A stretch of DNA of 64,000 nucleotides from NCBI GenBank assembly GCA_026225235.1, contig JAMFSK010000200.1, forward strand, positions 1-64,000, written 5' to 3'. The translations under genes were made by a program, and so were the position numbers. The notes beneath the pieces are model-generated. The model was not told where the DNA came from. It ran no database searches and saw only the letters and a program-made list of their open reading frames with translations. This document shows, piece by piece, positions 1-8,677 of the stretch; position 1 is the first letter of the stretch, and each line of letters begins with the position of its first letter. This DNA is from Burkholderiales bacterium. Its GTDB lineage: Bacteria > Pseudomonadota > Gammaproteobacteria > Burkholderiales > Burkholderiaceae.

Positions 1-682
1 CCTGGAAACCCGGCACCACCATCGCGACGTGACGCTGGCGACCCTCGGCCGCCAAGGCTGTATCAATGGGTCCCTGCACATACCCACGCCGTGAGGCGGA
101 AACATGCGGCCATTTGACAAACTGCGCCACGTCAACGCGCCGCTTTCGGGCCAATGGATGACCCGAGCGCACCACGCCTACAAATCGCGCCTTGAGCAAC
201 GATCGACTGTGGATCTCGGGCGCGGGGGCGCTGAGCACGCCCAGATCAAGGTCGACCTCGCCGCTTCGCAACGCCTCCATACCCTTGTCAGCGCGCGGCA
301 TAAAACGCAGCCGGACTGAGGGCGCGTCAATCGCCATGCTCGCCGATAGCCGGGCAGCCCAGGCTCCTACAAAACCATCATTGGCACGCAGCGTCAACGT
401 GCGATCGAGGCTCGCGAAATCGATGATCGACGGCGCCATGATCCCGCGCACATCTTCGACTGCCGCCTGCACCCTCTCGCGCAGAAGAAGCGCTCGCTCC
501 GTTGGCACGAGGTTTCGTCCGGCGAGCACAAAGAGCGGATCGCCCAGGGCCTCGCGCAAATGAGAGAGCCTTCTGCTCATCGCCGACGCACTCAGGCTAA
601 GACGCTGCGCCGCGCCGGTGACGCTGCCTTCAGCGAGTAGCGCTTCGAGATCTATCAACAGGTTGAGATCGAGCTTAGACAT
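1..682 (-). CDS. LysR-family transcriptional regulator (3' part cut by window edge)
   Basis: Reading the minus strand from the ATG at 680-682 gives about 227 residues that stay open to the window edge, so the C-terminus is missing. The N-terminus (MSKLDLNLLIDLEALLAEGS, then TGAAQRLSLSASAMSRRL) is a classic LysR winged helix-turn-helix. A LysR-substrate domain follows with the usual RTLTLRANDG and SGEVDLDLG segments. The gene diverges from the DMT transporter at 807, which is therefore the most likely target. Family assignment is firm; the effector is unknown. Confidence 0.93.
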   Translation of the reverse strand, partial: MSKLDLNLLIDLEALLAEGSVTGAAQRLSLSASAMSRRLSHLREALGDPLFVLAGRNLVPTERALLLRERVQAAVEDVRGIMAPSIIDFASLDRTLTLRANDGFVGAWAARLSASMAIDAPSVRLRFMPRADKGMEALRSGEVDLDLGVLSAPAPEIHSRSLLKARFVGVVRSGHPLARKRRVDVAQFVKWPHVSASRRGYVQGPIDTALAAEGRQRHVAMVVPGFQ

Positions 683-703
683 GGCATTCGTTTCCTTTTG
701 GAC

Positions 704-718
704 GCATGCAAGCCATGC
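704..718. promoter_or_regulatory. candidate LysR operator (short inverted repeat)
   Basis: GCATG-N5-CATGC lies between the divergent LysR and DMT-transporter genes, close to the LysR start. LysR proteins usually bind interrupted palindromes of about this size in such regions. The arms are only 5 bp, so chance is possible. Confidence 0.3.
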
Positions 719-806
719 ATTCGTTCCTTCGAATCATTGCAGTTCTCGATATGGTCTCACGGCCGAAGAATGGCGACATCGCGTTTTATTTTAAGGTGTG
801 CTCGCC

Positions 807-1739
807 ATGAATCGTTATATCCGTCGCTCGTTTACTGACGCATCCACCCCACTCTCTCTAGCTGCGTTTGCACCGCTTGGCGCTGTGTTGATATGGTCAG
901 GCAATACGATCGTCACAAAGGCTGCGGCCGTCGCCATCGATCCGGGTTCGATCGCTTTCTATCGTTGGTTGTTGGCTTTCTTGGTGCTGACGCCATTCGT
1001 CGGGCGAGCGGTGTGGGGCTACCGTGCGATCGTTATGTCGCACTGGTCAAAACTGGCGTTGCTCGGAACCCTGGGCATGGCGACCTATCAGGGACTGGCC
1101 TACGAGGCAGCCCGGACGACTTCAGCGATCAACATGGGCGTGATCGTCGCGCTGATGCCGTTATTGTCTTCGTTGCTCGCGAATGCGCTTGGGGGAGAGC
1201 ACCTGTCCCTGCGTCGCCTGATCGGGGCGATCGTGTCTGTTTTGGGTTTGATCATTCTGACGACACGGGCACGACCTATGGACTTACTGCATGGGAGCGT
1301 GAAGATAGGCGATGCCTGGATGCTGGTGGCTGTTTCCGCTAACGCCTTGTATGGCGTGCTGCTCAAGCGCTGGGCCGTGCCGCTGTCGACCTGGCAGCAG
1401 CTGTACGTGCAGATCGGCTTTGGCACTGTGGTGCTCTTGCCTTTCTGGATTGCGGGCCCGATGTCACCGCTGACTGCCGCTAACGTCCCTCTGATTCTGT
1501 ATGCGGCCATCCCGGCTTCCATGGGTGCGCCCTTCTTGTGGATGACGGGTGTCAAACACCTCGGCGCGGCACGCACGTCACTCTTTATGAACCTGCTACC
1601 GCCGGTTGTCGCGCTGATGGCGTGGGCGGTGCTCGATGAGCGCATGCATATGTATCACGTGGTGGGCGGTCTGGTGGCGCTGGTTGGAGTGGGGATTGGG
1701 TTGAGGGGTGCTGGAGCGGGGAAAGGGGCAGTGAGGTAG
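807..1739 (+). CDS. EamA/DMT-family transporter
   Basis: Inner-membrane transporter of the drug/metabolite superfamily, 310 residues, close to the usual 290-310. About ten hydrophobic segments form two EamA repeats; the first begins around APLGAVLIWSGNTIVTKAA and the second around IGDAWMLVAVSANALYGVLL. I chose the ATG at 807 because AAGG sits about 10 nt upstream; a GTG at 798 would put that Shine-Dalgarno almost on the start. It diverges from the LysR gene and is probably controlled by it. The family exports amino acids or other metabolites, but the substrate cannot be read here. Confidence 0.9.
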   Translation: MNRYIRRSFTDASTPLSLAAFAPLGAVLIWSGNTIVTKAAAVAIDPGSIAFYRWLLAFLVLTPFVGRAVWGYRAIVMSHWSKLALLGTLGMATYQGLAYEAARTTSAINMGVIVALMPLLSSLLANALGGEHLSLRRLIGAIVSVLGLIILTTRARPMDLLHGSVKIGDAWMLVAVSANALYGVLLKRWAVPLSTWQQLYVQIGFGTVVLLPFWIAGPMSPLTAANVPLILYAAIPASMGAPFLWMTGVKHLGAARTSLFMNLLPPVVALMAWAVLDERMHMYHVVGGLVALVGVGIGLRGAGAGKGAVR

Positions 1740-1991
1740 ATCAGGGCGGGGCTGCTTGAGAGCAGCTGTACGACGAGCGCCGGTGCCGTTGCGGTTCAGA
1801 AATTTTCAGGAACCGCTAAGGACTTTTGTTTGCCCGGCGCGCAAGATTATCCTGCGCAAAGTCCATCGAGCTGTCGATATTCGACAGATGGGCAGTCGGG
1901 GATCATCGGCTAAACATCATGGAGATAGGTATGCGGTGTGTTTGCCCGTCGCTTCGTGCAGATAGGGTGCGGTGACATGAAAGGCGATGAC

Positions 1992-2426
1992 ATGACTAAA
2001 ACACCGGGCACTCCGACCTTTGTGAATGCCATTCTTGAATCACCCTGGACCTGGCACCTTGCGCGTGTCGGCTTGGTCAGTGCGTATGTGATCGGCGGCA
2101 TAACGAAGGTGTCTGACATTCCCGCGGCCATCGCCGAACAGGAGCATTTCGGCTTTCATCCAGGCTGGCTATGGGCATGGCTCGCGATCATCGTCGAGCT
2201 GGGTGGGTCTGCGCTCATCCTCTCTGGACGGATGGTCTGGCTAGGTGCGGGGGCGCTTGGGGTGCTCACCGCGTTTGCGACGTTTGCAGCCGATCCCTTC
2301 TGGACCTTGCATGGTCGTGCCGCACTGATGGTTTTAAATACGTTTTTTGAACATGTCGGGTTGATCGCGGGATTTGTGCTCGTTGCCATGCACTCCGGGA
2401 TTGCGCGACATACAAACCACGTCTAG
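1992..2426 (+). CDS. DoxX-family membrane protein
   Basis: Small integral membrane protein of about 144 residues with four hydrophobic segments (ARVGLVSAYVIGGITKV, LWAWLAIIVELGGSALIL, WLGAGALGVLTAFATFA, HVGLIAGFVLVAM). The GG-T-K spacing in helix 1 and the VELGG motif in helix 2 are typical of DoxX-like proteins, often linked to redox or stress functions. AAAGG seven nt before the ATG at 1992 favours this start; 1977 is an in-frame alternative. It appears monocistronic and converges with the chemoreceptor gene. Confidence 0.8.
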   Translation: MTKTPGTPTFVNAILESPWTWHLARVGLVSAYVIGGITKVSDIPAAIAEQEHFGFHPGWLWAWLAIIVELGGSALILSGRMVWLGAGALGVLTAFATFAADPFWTLHGRAALMVLNTFFEHVGLIAGFVLVAMHSGIARHTNHV

Positions 2427-2461
2427 CGTCACGGCTCGTTCAAGACCTCGCGGAAGCTGAC

Positions 2462-2490
2462 CCGATTCGCTTGAACGACCAGCGAATCGG
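2462..2490. terminator. stem-loop between convergent genes
   Basis: Perfect 10-bp inverted repeat (CCGATTCGCT / AGCGAATCGG) with a 9-nt loop between the convergent DoxX and chemoreceptor genes. No T-run follows, so it is a terminator candidate by position and stem strength. A competing 9-bp stem uses 2436-2444 with 2470-2478. Confidence 0.45.
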
Positions 2491-2569
2491 TGTTGCCCGT
2501 CAGCGTATTGCAGAGGTGGTGTTGCTCATGCGCTTGAGAACTCTGCCTGCGTTCGCCGCTACCCTCCTC

Positions 2570-4183
2570 TTATGCCCAAGCCGGTACCGACTTAACTCGA
2601 CGCGGTTGCGCGACCGGATGGGCGGCAACAGCCGGACGTGCGTCCAGCTTGAACATTGAAACCGAGGCCTTCAAGTCGCTCGCTTGTGACTCAAGCGAAC
2701 TTGCGGCCGCCGCTGCCTGCTCGACCAGGGCCGCGTTCTGTTGAGTGACTTCGTCCATCTGCGTAATCGCGTGGCTCACCTGGTTAATGCCCTTGCTCTG
2801 TTCCTGCGACGCAGCGGTAATCTCCCCCATGATGTCCGTCACGCGGCGGATCTCTCGGGTGATTTCGCTCATTTTCGTACCTGCGTCTTTGACATGACCC
2901 GCACCGGATCGCACCCGCTCGACCGAATCCTGGATCAAGTCCTTGATCTCCTTGGATGCGGTCGAAGACCGCTGTGCCAATGAGCGAACTTCCGAGGCCA
3001 CCACAGCAAAACCACGACCTTGCTCGCCGGCCCGTGCAGCTTCAACCGCCGCATTCAGCGCCAGAATATTGGTCTGAAAGGCGATGCCCTCGATGATCCC
3101 GACAATACTGGCGATCTTGTCCGAGCTCGCGTTGATACCGTCCATCGTGGCTACGACACGTGAAACCGCCAACCCACCCTGTTCTGCCACTTCAGCGGCT
3201 TGCGCAGCGAGCTGGCTGGCCTGACTCGCATTGTCGGCATTCTGACTGACCGTGGAAGTGAGTTCCTCCATGCTGGCCGACGTTTCCTCAAGCGACGCGG
3301 CTTGCTCTTCGGTTCGCTGCGAGAGGTCTTGATTGCCAGCCGCGATCTGATGCGTCGCCGTGGCGATTGAGTCGGCGGAGATCTGGATCGAGCCGATCGT
3401 GTGCGTCAGTTGCTCCTGCATGCGCTTCATCGAATACAGCAGGCTTGAACGGTCGTCAGGCATCGTCCTGACCACGGCCGTCAAATCGTTACTCGCAATC
3501 TGGTTCGCAATTTCTGCCGCATAGGAGGGCTCGCCCCCTAAGGACCGAATGATGCCGCGGTTGATTAAGATCACGAAAAGCGACAGCGCCCCGGCCAATA
3601 CAGTCAAAATCCCCAGGCTCTGATAGAGCGTGGTCCGGAACGCCGCATCGACGTCATCGATATAGGTACCTGTCTGAAGAATCCAGCCCCACGGCCGATA
3701 GATCACCTCGTACGACACTTTCGGCACGGCTCCGACGGATCCGGGCTTGGTAAAGGCATACGAAGTAAAGCCATGACCGTCGCGCTGGATGACTTCGACA
3801 GTCTCTTTGTAGAGGTAGACGCCGTTAGGATCCTTGAACTCACCGACGTCCTTGCCGTTCATCTCCGGCTTGATCGGGTGCATCAGGACCGTGGGGTGCA
3901 AATTGAGGATCGTGAAATATCCGCTTTGTCCGTAACGAATATTCCTCACTGCGTCCATTGCCTGCTTTTTGGCGTCCGCCTCAGACAGTGTGCCTGCGGT
4001 GACCCCATCGCCAACTGTAGTGACCACGCTGAGCGCGATATCCGCCGCGTGCACCAGGTCTTGCTTGCGCTCCTGCAGTCTGATCTCTCGGGTCCGATAG
4101 GCGTTGTAGACGGATATGGCAGCGAGACAAACCAGGCTTAGGATCAGCGGCAACCAGAGCTTCTGGACAAAAGACAGCTTCAT
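2570..4183 (-). CDS. methyl-accepting chemotaxis protein, single-Cache sensor
   Basis: Transmembrane chemoreceptor of 537 residues from the ATG at 4183 ([12 protein letters not shown]). Order: an N-terminal membrane helix, a periplasmic single-Cache sensor (about 35-190, with [15 protein letters not shown] and [15 protein letters not shown]), a second membrane helix ([18 protein letters not shown]), a HAMP-like linker and a cytoplasmic signalling domain. The hairpin tip has the invariant [22 protein letters not shown] region. It should signal through CheW/CheA to the flagellar motor. sCache domains of this kind often bind small carboxylates. An upstream in-frame ATG at 4240 would add 19 residues before the first helix and is less likely. 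Ligand unknown. Confidence 0.93.
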   Translation of the reverse strand: MKLSFVQKLWLPLILSLVCLAAISVYNAYRTREIRLQERKQDLVHAADIALSVVTTVGDGVTAGTLSEADAKKQAMDAVRNIRYGQSGYFTILNLHPTVLMHPIKPEMNGKDVGEFKDPNGVYLYKETVEVIQRDGHGFTSYAFTKPGSVGAVPKVSYEVIYRPWGWILQTGTYIDDVDAAFRTTLYQSLGILTVLAGALSLFVILINRGIIRSLGGEPSYAAEIANQIASNDLTAVVRTMPDDRSSLLYSMKRMQEQLTHTIGSIQISADSIATATHQIAAGNQDLSQRTEEQAASLEETSASMEELTSTVSQNADNASQASQLAAQAAEVAEQGGLAVSRVVATMDGINASSDKIASIVGIIEGIAFQTNILALNAAVEAARAGEQGRGFAVVASEVRSLAQRSSTASKEIKDLIQDSVERVRSGAGHVKDAGTKMSEITREIRRVTDIMGEITAASQEQSKGINQVSHAITQMDEVTQQNAALVEQAAAAASSLESQASDLKASVSMFKLDARPAVAAHPVAQPRRVKSVPAWA

Positions 4184-4505
4184 GCTTGGCTCCAACGTCT
4201 GCGGCAGCGGGCTGGGAAATATGCCAAAACCGATAGGCATGGGTATCTTCTTGAATTAACGGCACATTGCGCGGACTCTTGAGCAGGAGATCGGCGTTGG
4301 GCTATTCGCGACAAGAGGTCCCGAGCACGAGCTTCGTGACTGCCAGAAAGTCGTTTGAGTGAGGTAACCGAGCCACACCACGATCATCGCTCTCACAGCC
4401 GCTCTGATGGGTCGGACCTTTCCGGCCTTGCAAACAACGGCAGTTTTGGTACGCCCGGTATTTCGACGCACGGTACACTAGCCGCGAAATTACCAGGAAC
4501 CTCCC
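4184..4505. other. divergent intergenic region, chemoreceptor / LacI regulator
   Basis: About 320 bp between divergent genes. It must hold both promoters, but I see no convincing -35/-10 pair and no strong palindrome beyond a 5-bp arm repeat (CACGA-TCGTG). Several short open frames here are not supported as genes. Confidence 0.4.
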
Positions 4506-5558
4506 TTGGCAAAAGTATCCACGATCCGCGACGTGGCCGAATTGGCCAACGTATCCAAGGCGACCGTCTCGCGTTACCTCAATGGCACGCTCACGCTGCC
4601 GACAGATACGAAGAAGCGCGTCGACGACGCTGTGGTTGCCCTCAGTTATCGACAAAACAGCCTCGCACGGCGCCTGAGCATCGGCCGCAGCGAAACCATC
4701 GGCCTTGCCATGCCAGATGTGGCGAACCCGTTCTTCGGCGAACTCGCCGATGCGGTCGAGGAAGCGGCCTCCGAAGGCGGCTTCGGTCTGTCGCTGTGCA
4801 TCACCCGCAACCGGCTCGAGCGCGAAGCGCTCTACCTGAGCTGGCTCGACACTCAACATCTCGACGGTCTTCTCTTCGCCACCAACCGGCCCGATGATGG
4901 CTCACTCAAAAAGCTGATCGGCGAACGCAGCAACATCGTTCTGATCGACGAAGATGTACCCGGCGTCGATGTGCCCAAAGTCTTCGTGGATAACGTCGAG
5001 GGCGGCTATCTCGCTACCCGGCATCTGATCGAGATAGGTCATAAGCGCATCGCTCACGTGACCGGACCAGAAGCGCTTTTCACGGTCCGTGAGCGCCTCG
5101 CAGGCTATCGCCGCGCACTCGGTGAGGCCGGCGTCCCCTTCGACCCGTCGCTGGTCCGGTTCGGCGCCTATGATCGCCGTTTCGGGCAACTAGCCGCGGC
5201 GGAGTTGATCGCGCGCGAGGTGCCTCCCACGGCTATCTTCGCCGCCAGCGACTACCTCGTGGTCGGCATGCTGGAAGCGCTGCGTGACCGGGGTCTCGAC
5301 GTGCCTGGCGACATGTCGATCGTCGGCTTCGACGATATGGAGTTCACCAGCCTCCTGATGCCGCCGATTACCACGATGCGGCAGTCGGCTCGCGAACTCG
5401 GCCGCGCCGGCGTCGCCCTACTGCTCGCCATACTCGCGGGCGACAGCGCCATCCCCGCCACCACCCTGGCCTCGGCCGCTACGTCCGGCAAACCCGTGCA
5501 CCGCCTGCCGGTGCAACTGATCGAGCGGGCCTCAGTCGCGCCGCCCTACGAGCGCTAG
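4506..5558 (+). CDS. LacI-family transcriptional repressor
   Basis: DNA-binding sugar-responsive regulator, 350 residues, the usual LacI length. The N-terminal helix-turn-helix and hinge helix (STIRDVAELANVSKATVSRY around residues 5-24, then RRLSIGRSETIGLAMPD) precede a periplasmic-binding-protein-like effector domain with IFAASDYLVVGMLEAL and VPGDMSIVGFDDMEF. It lies just upstream of, and co-directional with, a sugar-type ABC operon. CG-centred palindromes typical of LacI operators occur at 5680-5691 and 9813-9824. It probably represses that operon until a substrate-derived ligand binds. Confidence 0.94.
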   Translation: MAKVSTIRDVAELANVSKATVSRYLNGTLTLPTDTKKRVDDAVVALSYRQNSLARRLSIGRSETIGLAMPDVANPFFGELADAVEEAASEGGFGLSLCITRNRLEREALYLSWLDTQHLDGLLFATNRPDDGSLKKLIGERSNIVLIDEDVPGVDVPKVFVDNVEGGYLATRHLIEIGHKRIAHVTGPEALFTVRERLAGYRRALGEAGVPFDPSLVRFGAYDRRFGQLAAAELIAREVPPTAIFAASDYLVVGMLEALRDRGLDVPGDMSIVGFDDMEFTSLLMPPITTMRQSARELGRAGVALLLAILAGDSAIPATTLASAATSGKPVHRLPVQLIERASVAPPYER

Positions 5559-5679
5559 CCGGCCCTCCTGCGGGCTTCGCGCGGCTCTTCTCCCCTCTCC
5601 CCGCCACCCGCTTCTCCCCGCCGCGCCCCCAAATCTTTATTGAACAATTGACAGCCCAATATTCGCCGTTTAATTTTTA

Positions 5680-5691
5680 TAAACCGGTTTA
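5680..5691. promoter_or_regulatory. candidate LacI operator O1 (TAAACCGGTTTA)
   Basis: Perfect 12-bp palindrome TAAACCGGTTTA about 105 bp upstream of the binding-protein start, directly after an A/T-rich stretch that could hold the -10. LacI-family operators are typically CG-centred with AAA/TTT flanks. The same 12 bp recur at 9813-9824 in the same operon. Confidence 0.7.
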
Positions 5692-5795
5692 CAAGAAGAC
5701 GGGCGCAATGTCGGTTGCGTCTTTGAAAGTCCTTTCCAATTCCGGGGCAGCGCCATCCGGCGCGGCGCTCCGCTTACTCAGAAAAAGGGATTCCG

Positions 5796-6755
5796 ATGAA
5801 CGCAGCACGACCCGCAGCACTGCCTTTACGCAAGCTCGCCGCTACCCTCCTCGCGCTGTCGATGTTCGGCGCCGTCGGGACCGCGTCGGCCGCGGACGCA
5901 AAGAAGATCGCCATGGTCCAGATCAACCAGGAAGCGCTCTTCTTCACACAGATGGATGAGGGCGCGCAGAAGGCGGCGAAAGCGGCCGGCGTCGACCTCG
6001 AGATCTACAATTCGAACAACGATCCGAACGCGCAAAACAACGCAATCGAGACGTATATCCAGCAAAAGGTCGATGCCATCCTGGTGGTGGCGATCGATGT
6101 CAACGGCATCAAGCCCGCCATCGCCGAAGCGAAGAAAGCGGGCATTCCCGTGGTCACGATCGATGCGATTGTGAACGGCGACAACGCCGTCCAGGTCGGC
6201 GTCGACAACAAGAAGGTCGGCGTGGACATCGGCAAATACACGGCCACGTATATCAACAAAAACTTGGGCGGCAAGGCTCAGATTGGCGTCGTGGGCGCGT
6301 TGAACTCCTTCATCCAAAACGTGCGTCTCGACGGTTTCAAGGAAGGCGTGACAACTGCACCCGGCGCCAAAATCGTCTCTACAGTTGACGGTCAAAACGT
6401 TCAGGATCAGGCGCAAACTGCGGCTGAAAACCTGATCTCGGGCAATCCTGGTCTGCAGATCGTCTACGCAACCGGAGAACCTGCGCTAATCGGTCTGGTG
6501 GCGGCTGCCCTCTCACAAGGCACGACGGATCACCTCAAGATCGTCGGCTGGGACTTGAGTGCACAAGCCATCAAGGGTATCGACGCAGGCTTTGTCACTG
6601 CCGTCGTTCAGCAGGATCCGGAAGGCGAAGGCAAGGCGGCCGTCGGCGCTGCGCTCAAGCTGGTTGCCAAACAACCGGTCGAAAAGAACATCTCCGTCCC
6701 TGTCACGATCGTGACGAAGGCGAACGTGGACAAATACCGCGCTGTCTTCAAGTAG
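5796..6755 (+). CDS. sugar-type ABC transporter periplasmic binding protein (RbsB-like)
   Basis: Periplasmic solute receptor, 319 residues. A Sec signal peptide (AATLLALSMFGAVGTASA) is followed by a type-1 binding-protein fold of the ribose/xylose class. Typical segments are KKIAMVQINQEALFF, NSNNDPNAQNNAIETYI, VDAILVVAIDVNGIKPAI and GIPVVTIDAIV. It is the first gene of the LacI-controlled operon and feeds the ATPase at 6882 and the permease at 7685. A stem-loop after its stop probably favours higher expression than the downstream genes. The substrate is likely a sugar or sugar-like molecule, not identified. Confidence 0.93.
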   Translation: MNAARPAALPLRKLAATLLALSMFGAVGTASAADAKKIAMVQINQEALFFTQMDEGAQKAAKAAGVDLEIYNSNNDPNAQNNAIETYIQQKVDAILVVAIDVNGIKPAIAEAKKAGIPVVTIDAIVNGDNAVQVGVDNKKVGVDIGKYTATYINKNLGGKAQIGVVGALNSFIQNVRLDGFKEGVTTAPGAKIVSTVDGQNVQDQAQTAAENLISGNPGLQIVYATGEPALIGLVAAALSQGTTDHLKIVGWDLSAQAIKGIDAGFVTAVVQQDPEGEGKAAVGAALKLVAKQPVEKNISVPVTIVTKANVDKYRAVFK

Positions 6756-6775
6756 TCAGCAAGCGTAGGTCATGG

Positions 6776-6805
6776 GATCGAGCCCGGTCTGTGCCGGGCG
6801 CGATC
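6776..6805 (+). terminator. intergenic stem-loop after the binding-protein gene
   Basis: GATCG-a-GCCCGG, loop TCTGTG, CCGGGC-g-CGATC: 11 paired bases with one mismatch, followed by a T-rich tract (6806-6820). Its position between binding protein and ATPase genes matches the processing or attenuation hairpins that give binding proteins excess expression in ABC operons. Confidence 0.6.
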
Positions 6806-6881
6806 TCTTCATCAATTTTTGCAAGGCGTCGTGCAGCGTTGCAGGCACCAGGTCGCCGGATTGTGGGTAGAGGACATGCAG

Positions 6882-7670
6882 ATGAACAGCAATGCCATCC
6901 CTCCACGGGTACGCATGGAGAACATCACCAAGAGCTACGGCGCGGTCCAGTCGTTGCGCGGGGTGAATCTGGAAGTGGCCCCGGGTGAGGTGCTCGGTCT
7001 GGTCGGTGACAACGGTGCGGGCAAATCCACGGTCTCGAAAGTGCTGTCAGGCGCCGTCATTCCGGACAGTGGCCGGATCGAAATCGATGGCAAGCTGGTG
7101 AGCTTCGAAGATCCCGGCGACGCCCGCGCCCATCACATCGAAATGGTTTATCAGGACCTGTCGCTCTGCGATACGGTCGATGTAGCCGGCAATCTGTTTC
7201 TCGGCCGTGAACCGTTACGACGTGTGCTCGGTGTGCCGATGCTCGATCACGCGAAGATGCATCACGACGCGCGCGCCATGCTCGATGGACTTGGCATCCG
7301 TATCCCGAGCACTCGGCTCGATGTCGAAAACCTCTCGGGTGGCCAACGGCAGGCGATCGCCATTTCACGTGCGGTCTCGTTCGATCCGAAGGTCCTCATC
7401 ATGGATGAGCCGACCGCGGCACTCGCCGTGGCGGAAGTCGAAGCGGTGCTCGAGCTGGTGCATACCATCAGCCGCCGTGGCGTCAGCGTGATCCTGATCA
7501 GCCACCGTCTGCAGGACTTGTTTCTCGTCTGCGACCGCATCAGCGTGATGTATGAAGGACAGAATGTGGCAGACCGCAAGATAGGAGAAACGAATCTGGA
7601 AGAGATCGTCGATCTGATCGTCGGACGAAAATTCAGCGCGCGCTCGGCGCGAGCGCTCGCGGAGCACTGA
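6882..7670 (+). CDS. sugar-type ABC transporter ATPase (single nucleotide-binding domain)
   Basis: Energises the sugar-type importer. Walker A is GDNGAGKST, the Q-loop region is VYQDLSLC, the signature is LSGGQRQAIAISRA, Walker B is VLIMDEPTAAL and the switch His is in ILISHRL. At 262 residues it carries one nucleotide-binding domain; RbsA-type ATPases normally carry two and run to about 500. It would therefore act as a homodimer. I chose the ATG at 6882 because AGAGGA ends seven nt upstream; an ATG at 6876 is only one nt from that site. It lies between the binding-protein and permease genes. Confidence 0.92.
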   Translation: MNSNAIPPRVRMENITKSYGAVQSLRGVNLEVAPGEVLGLVGDNGAGKSTVSKVLSGAVIPDSGRIEIDGKLVSFEDPGDARAHHIEMVYQDLSLCDTVDVAGNLFLGREPLRRVLGVPMLDHAKMHHDARAMLDGLGIRIPSTRLDVENLSGGQRQAIAISRAVSFDPKVLIMDEPTAALAVAEVEAVLELVHTISRRGVSVILISHRLQDLFLVCDRISVMYEGQNVADRKIGETNLEEIVDLIVGRKFSARSARALAEH

Positions 7671-7684
7671 TCTTGGAAATCGTC

Positions 7685-8674
7685 ATGCAAAAGGACCCGA
7701 AAGCACCCCGCCGCCCGTTGCGGCACCTGCTCGGCGGCAATGCTGGCGTGGCCAGTATTGCGGTCTTCTTTATTTGCTGCGCGATAGCATTCAGCGTGGC
7801 GACGGATACCTTTCTCACTACAGGCAATCTACTGAACGTGCTGCGTCAGAGCGCCCCGTTGCTCATCGTGGCGACCGCCATGACGCTGGTGATCACCACC
7901 GGCGGCATCGACTTGTCGATCGGCTCGACGCTTGCGTTGGTCGGCGCACTGGCGGCGATTGCGCTGCACGCCGGCGCCCCAGATTCACTCGTTCTGATAG
8001 GCGGCATCGTACTCGGTGCGCTGATCGGTGCAATCAATGGTTACTTCATCGCCTGGGCGGGCATGCCTGCCTTTATCGTGACGCTCGGCACACTGTCGGT
8101 AGTACGCGGCTTCGCCTTGCTCATCACGCAGGGTTACTCGGTGCCGATCGAAAACGATGGCTGGTTCGTGCAACTCGGACGCGGCCACCTGTTCGCGATT
8201 CCGATGCCTGCGGTCATTTCGATCCTCACGCTCCTCGCCGGCTGGTTTGCGCTGCGTCATATGCGCTTCGGGCGTTACGTGGTCGGTATCGGCACGAACG
8301 CCGAAGGGGTGCGTCGAGCGGGCGTCAATGTGCGTCTTGTCACGCTGAAGGTCTACATTCTGAGCGGCGCGGCCGCAGGCCTCGCTGGCCTGATCACCAC
8401 CGCGCGTCTGGGTAGCGGCTCGTCGAATCAGGGCGTCGGCTTCGAACTCGCGGTGATCGCGGCCGTCGTGCTCGGCAGCACCAATCTCTTTGGCGGCCGT
8501 GGCACCATTCTCGGCACGCTGCTCGGCGCGCTGACGATCGCTGTGCTCGGCAATGGGTTGATCCTGATTCACGTGTCACCGTTCTATACACAGATCATCC
8601 AGGGCGCCATCATGCTGCTTGCGATCTGGATGAACACGCGCATCTTCTCCCCGCAACGTGGCCGCAAGGGCTGA
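7685..8674 (+). CDS. sugar-type ABC transporter permease (RbsC-like)
   Basis: Inner-membrane channel subunit, about 329 residues, with eight to ten hydrophobic segments. Typical BPD_transp_2 segments include LLIVATAMTLVITTGGIDLS, GMPAFIVTLGTLSVVRGFAL, VVGIGTNAEGVRRAGVNV and LGSTNLFGGRGTILGTLLGA. Start set at ATG 7685, with GGAA six nt upstream; a TTG at 7673 is the other option. It belongs with the ATPase at 6882 and the binding protein at 5796. Its stop is 3 nt before the phosphotriesterase-like gene, so the two are translationally linked. Confidence 0.93.
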   Translation: MQKDPKAPRRPLRHLLGGNAGVASIAVFFICCAIAFSVATDTFLTTGNLLNVLRQSAPLLIVATAMTLVITTGGIDLSIGSTLALVGALAAIALHAGAPDSLVLIGGIVLGALIGAINGYFIAWAGMPAFIVTLGTLSVVRGFALLITQGYSVPIENDGWFVQLGRGHLFAIPMPAVISILTLLAGWFALRHMRFGRYVVGIGTNAEGVRRAGVNVRLVTLKVYILSGAAAGLAGLITTARLGSGSSNQGVGFELAVIAAVVLGSTNLFGGRGTILGTLLGALTIAVLGNGLILIHVSPFYTQIIQGAIMLLAIWMNTRIFSPQRGRKG

Positions 8675-8677
8675 GCG

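Noticed and set aside
5826-6416. 196-residue minus-strand frame opposite the RbsB-like gene
   Set aside because: Val/Asp/Arg-rich mirror of the sense codons, no recognisable motif.
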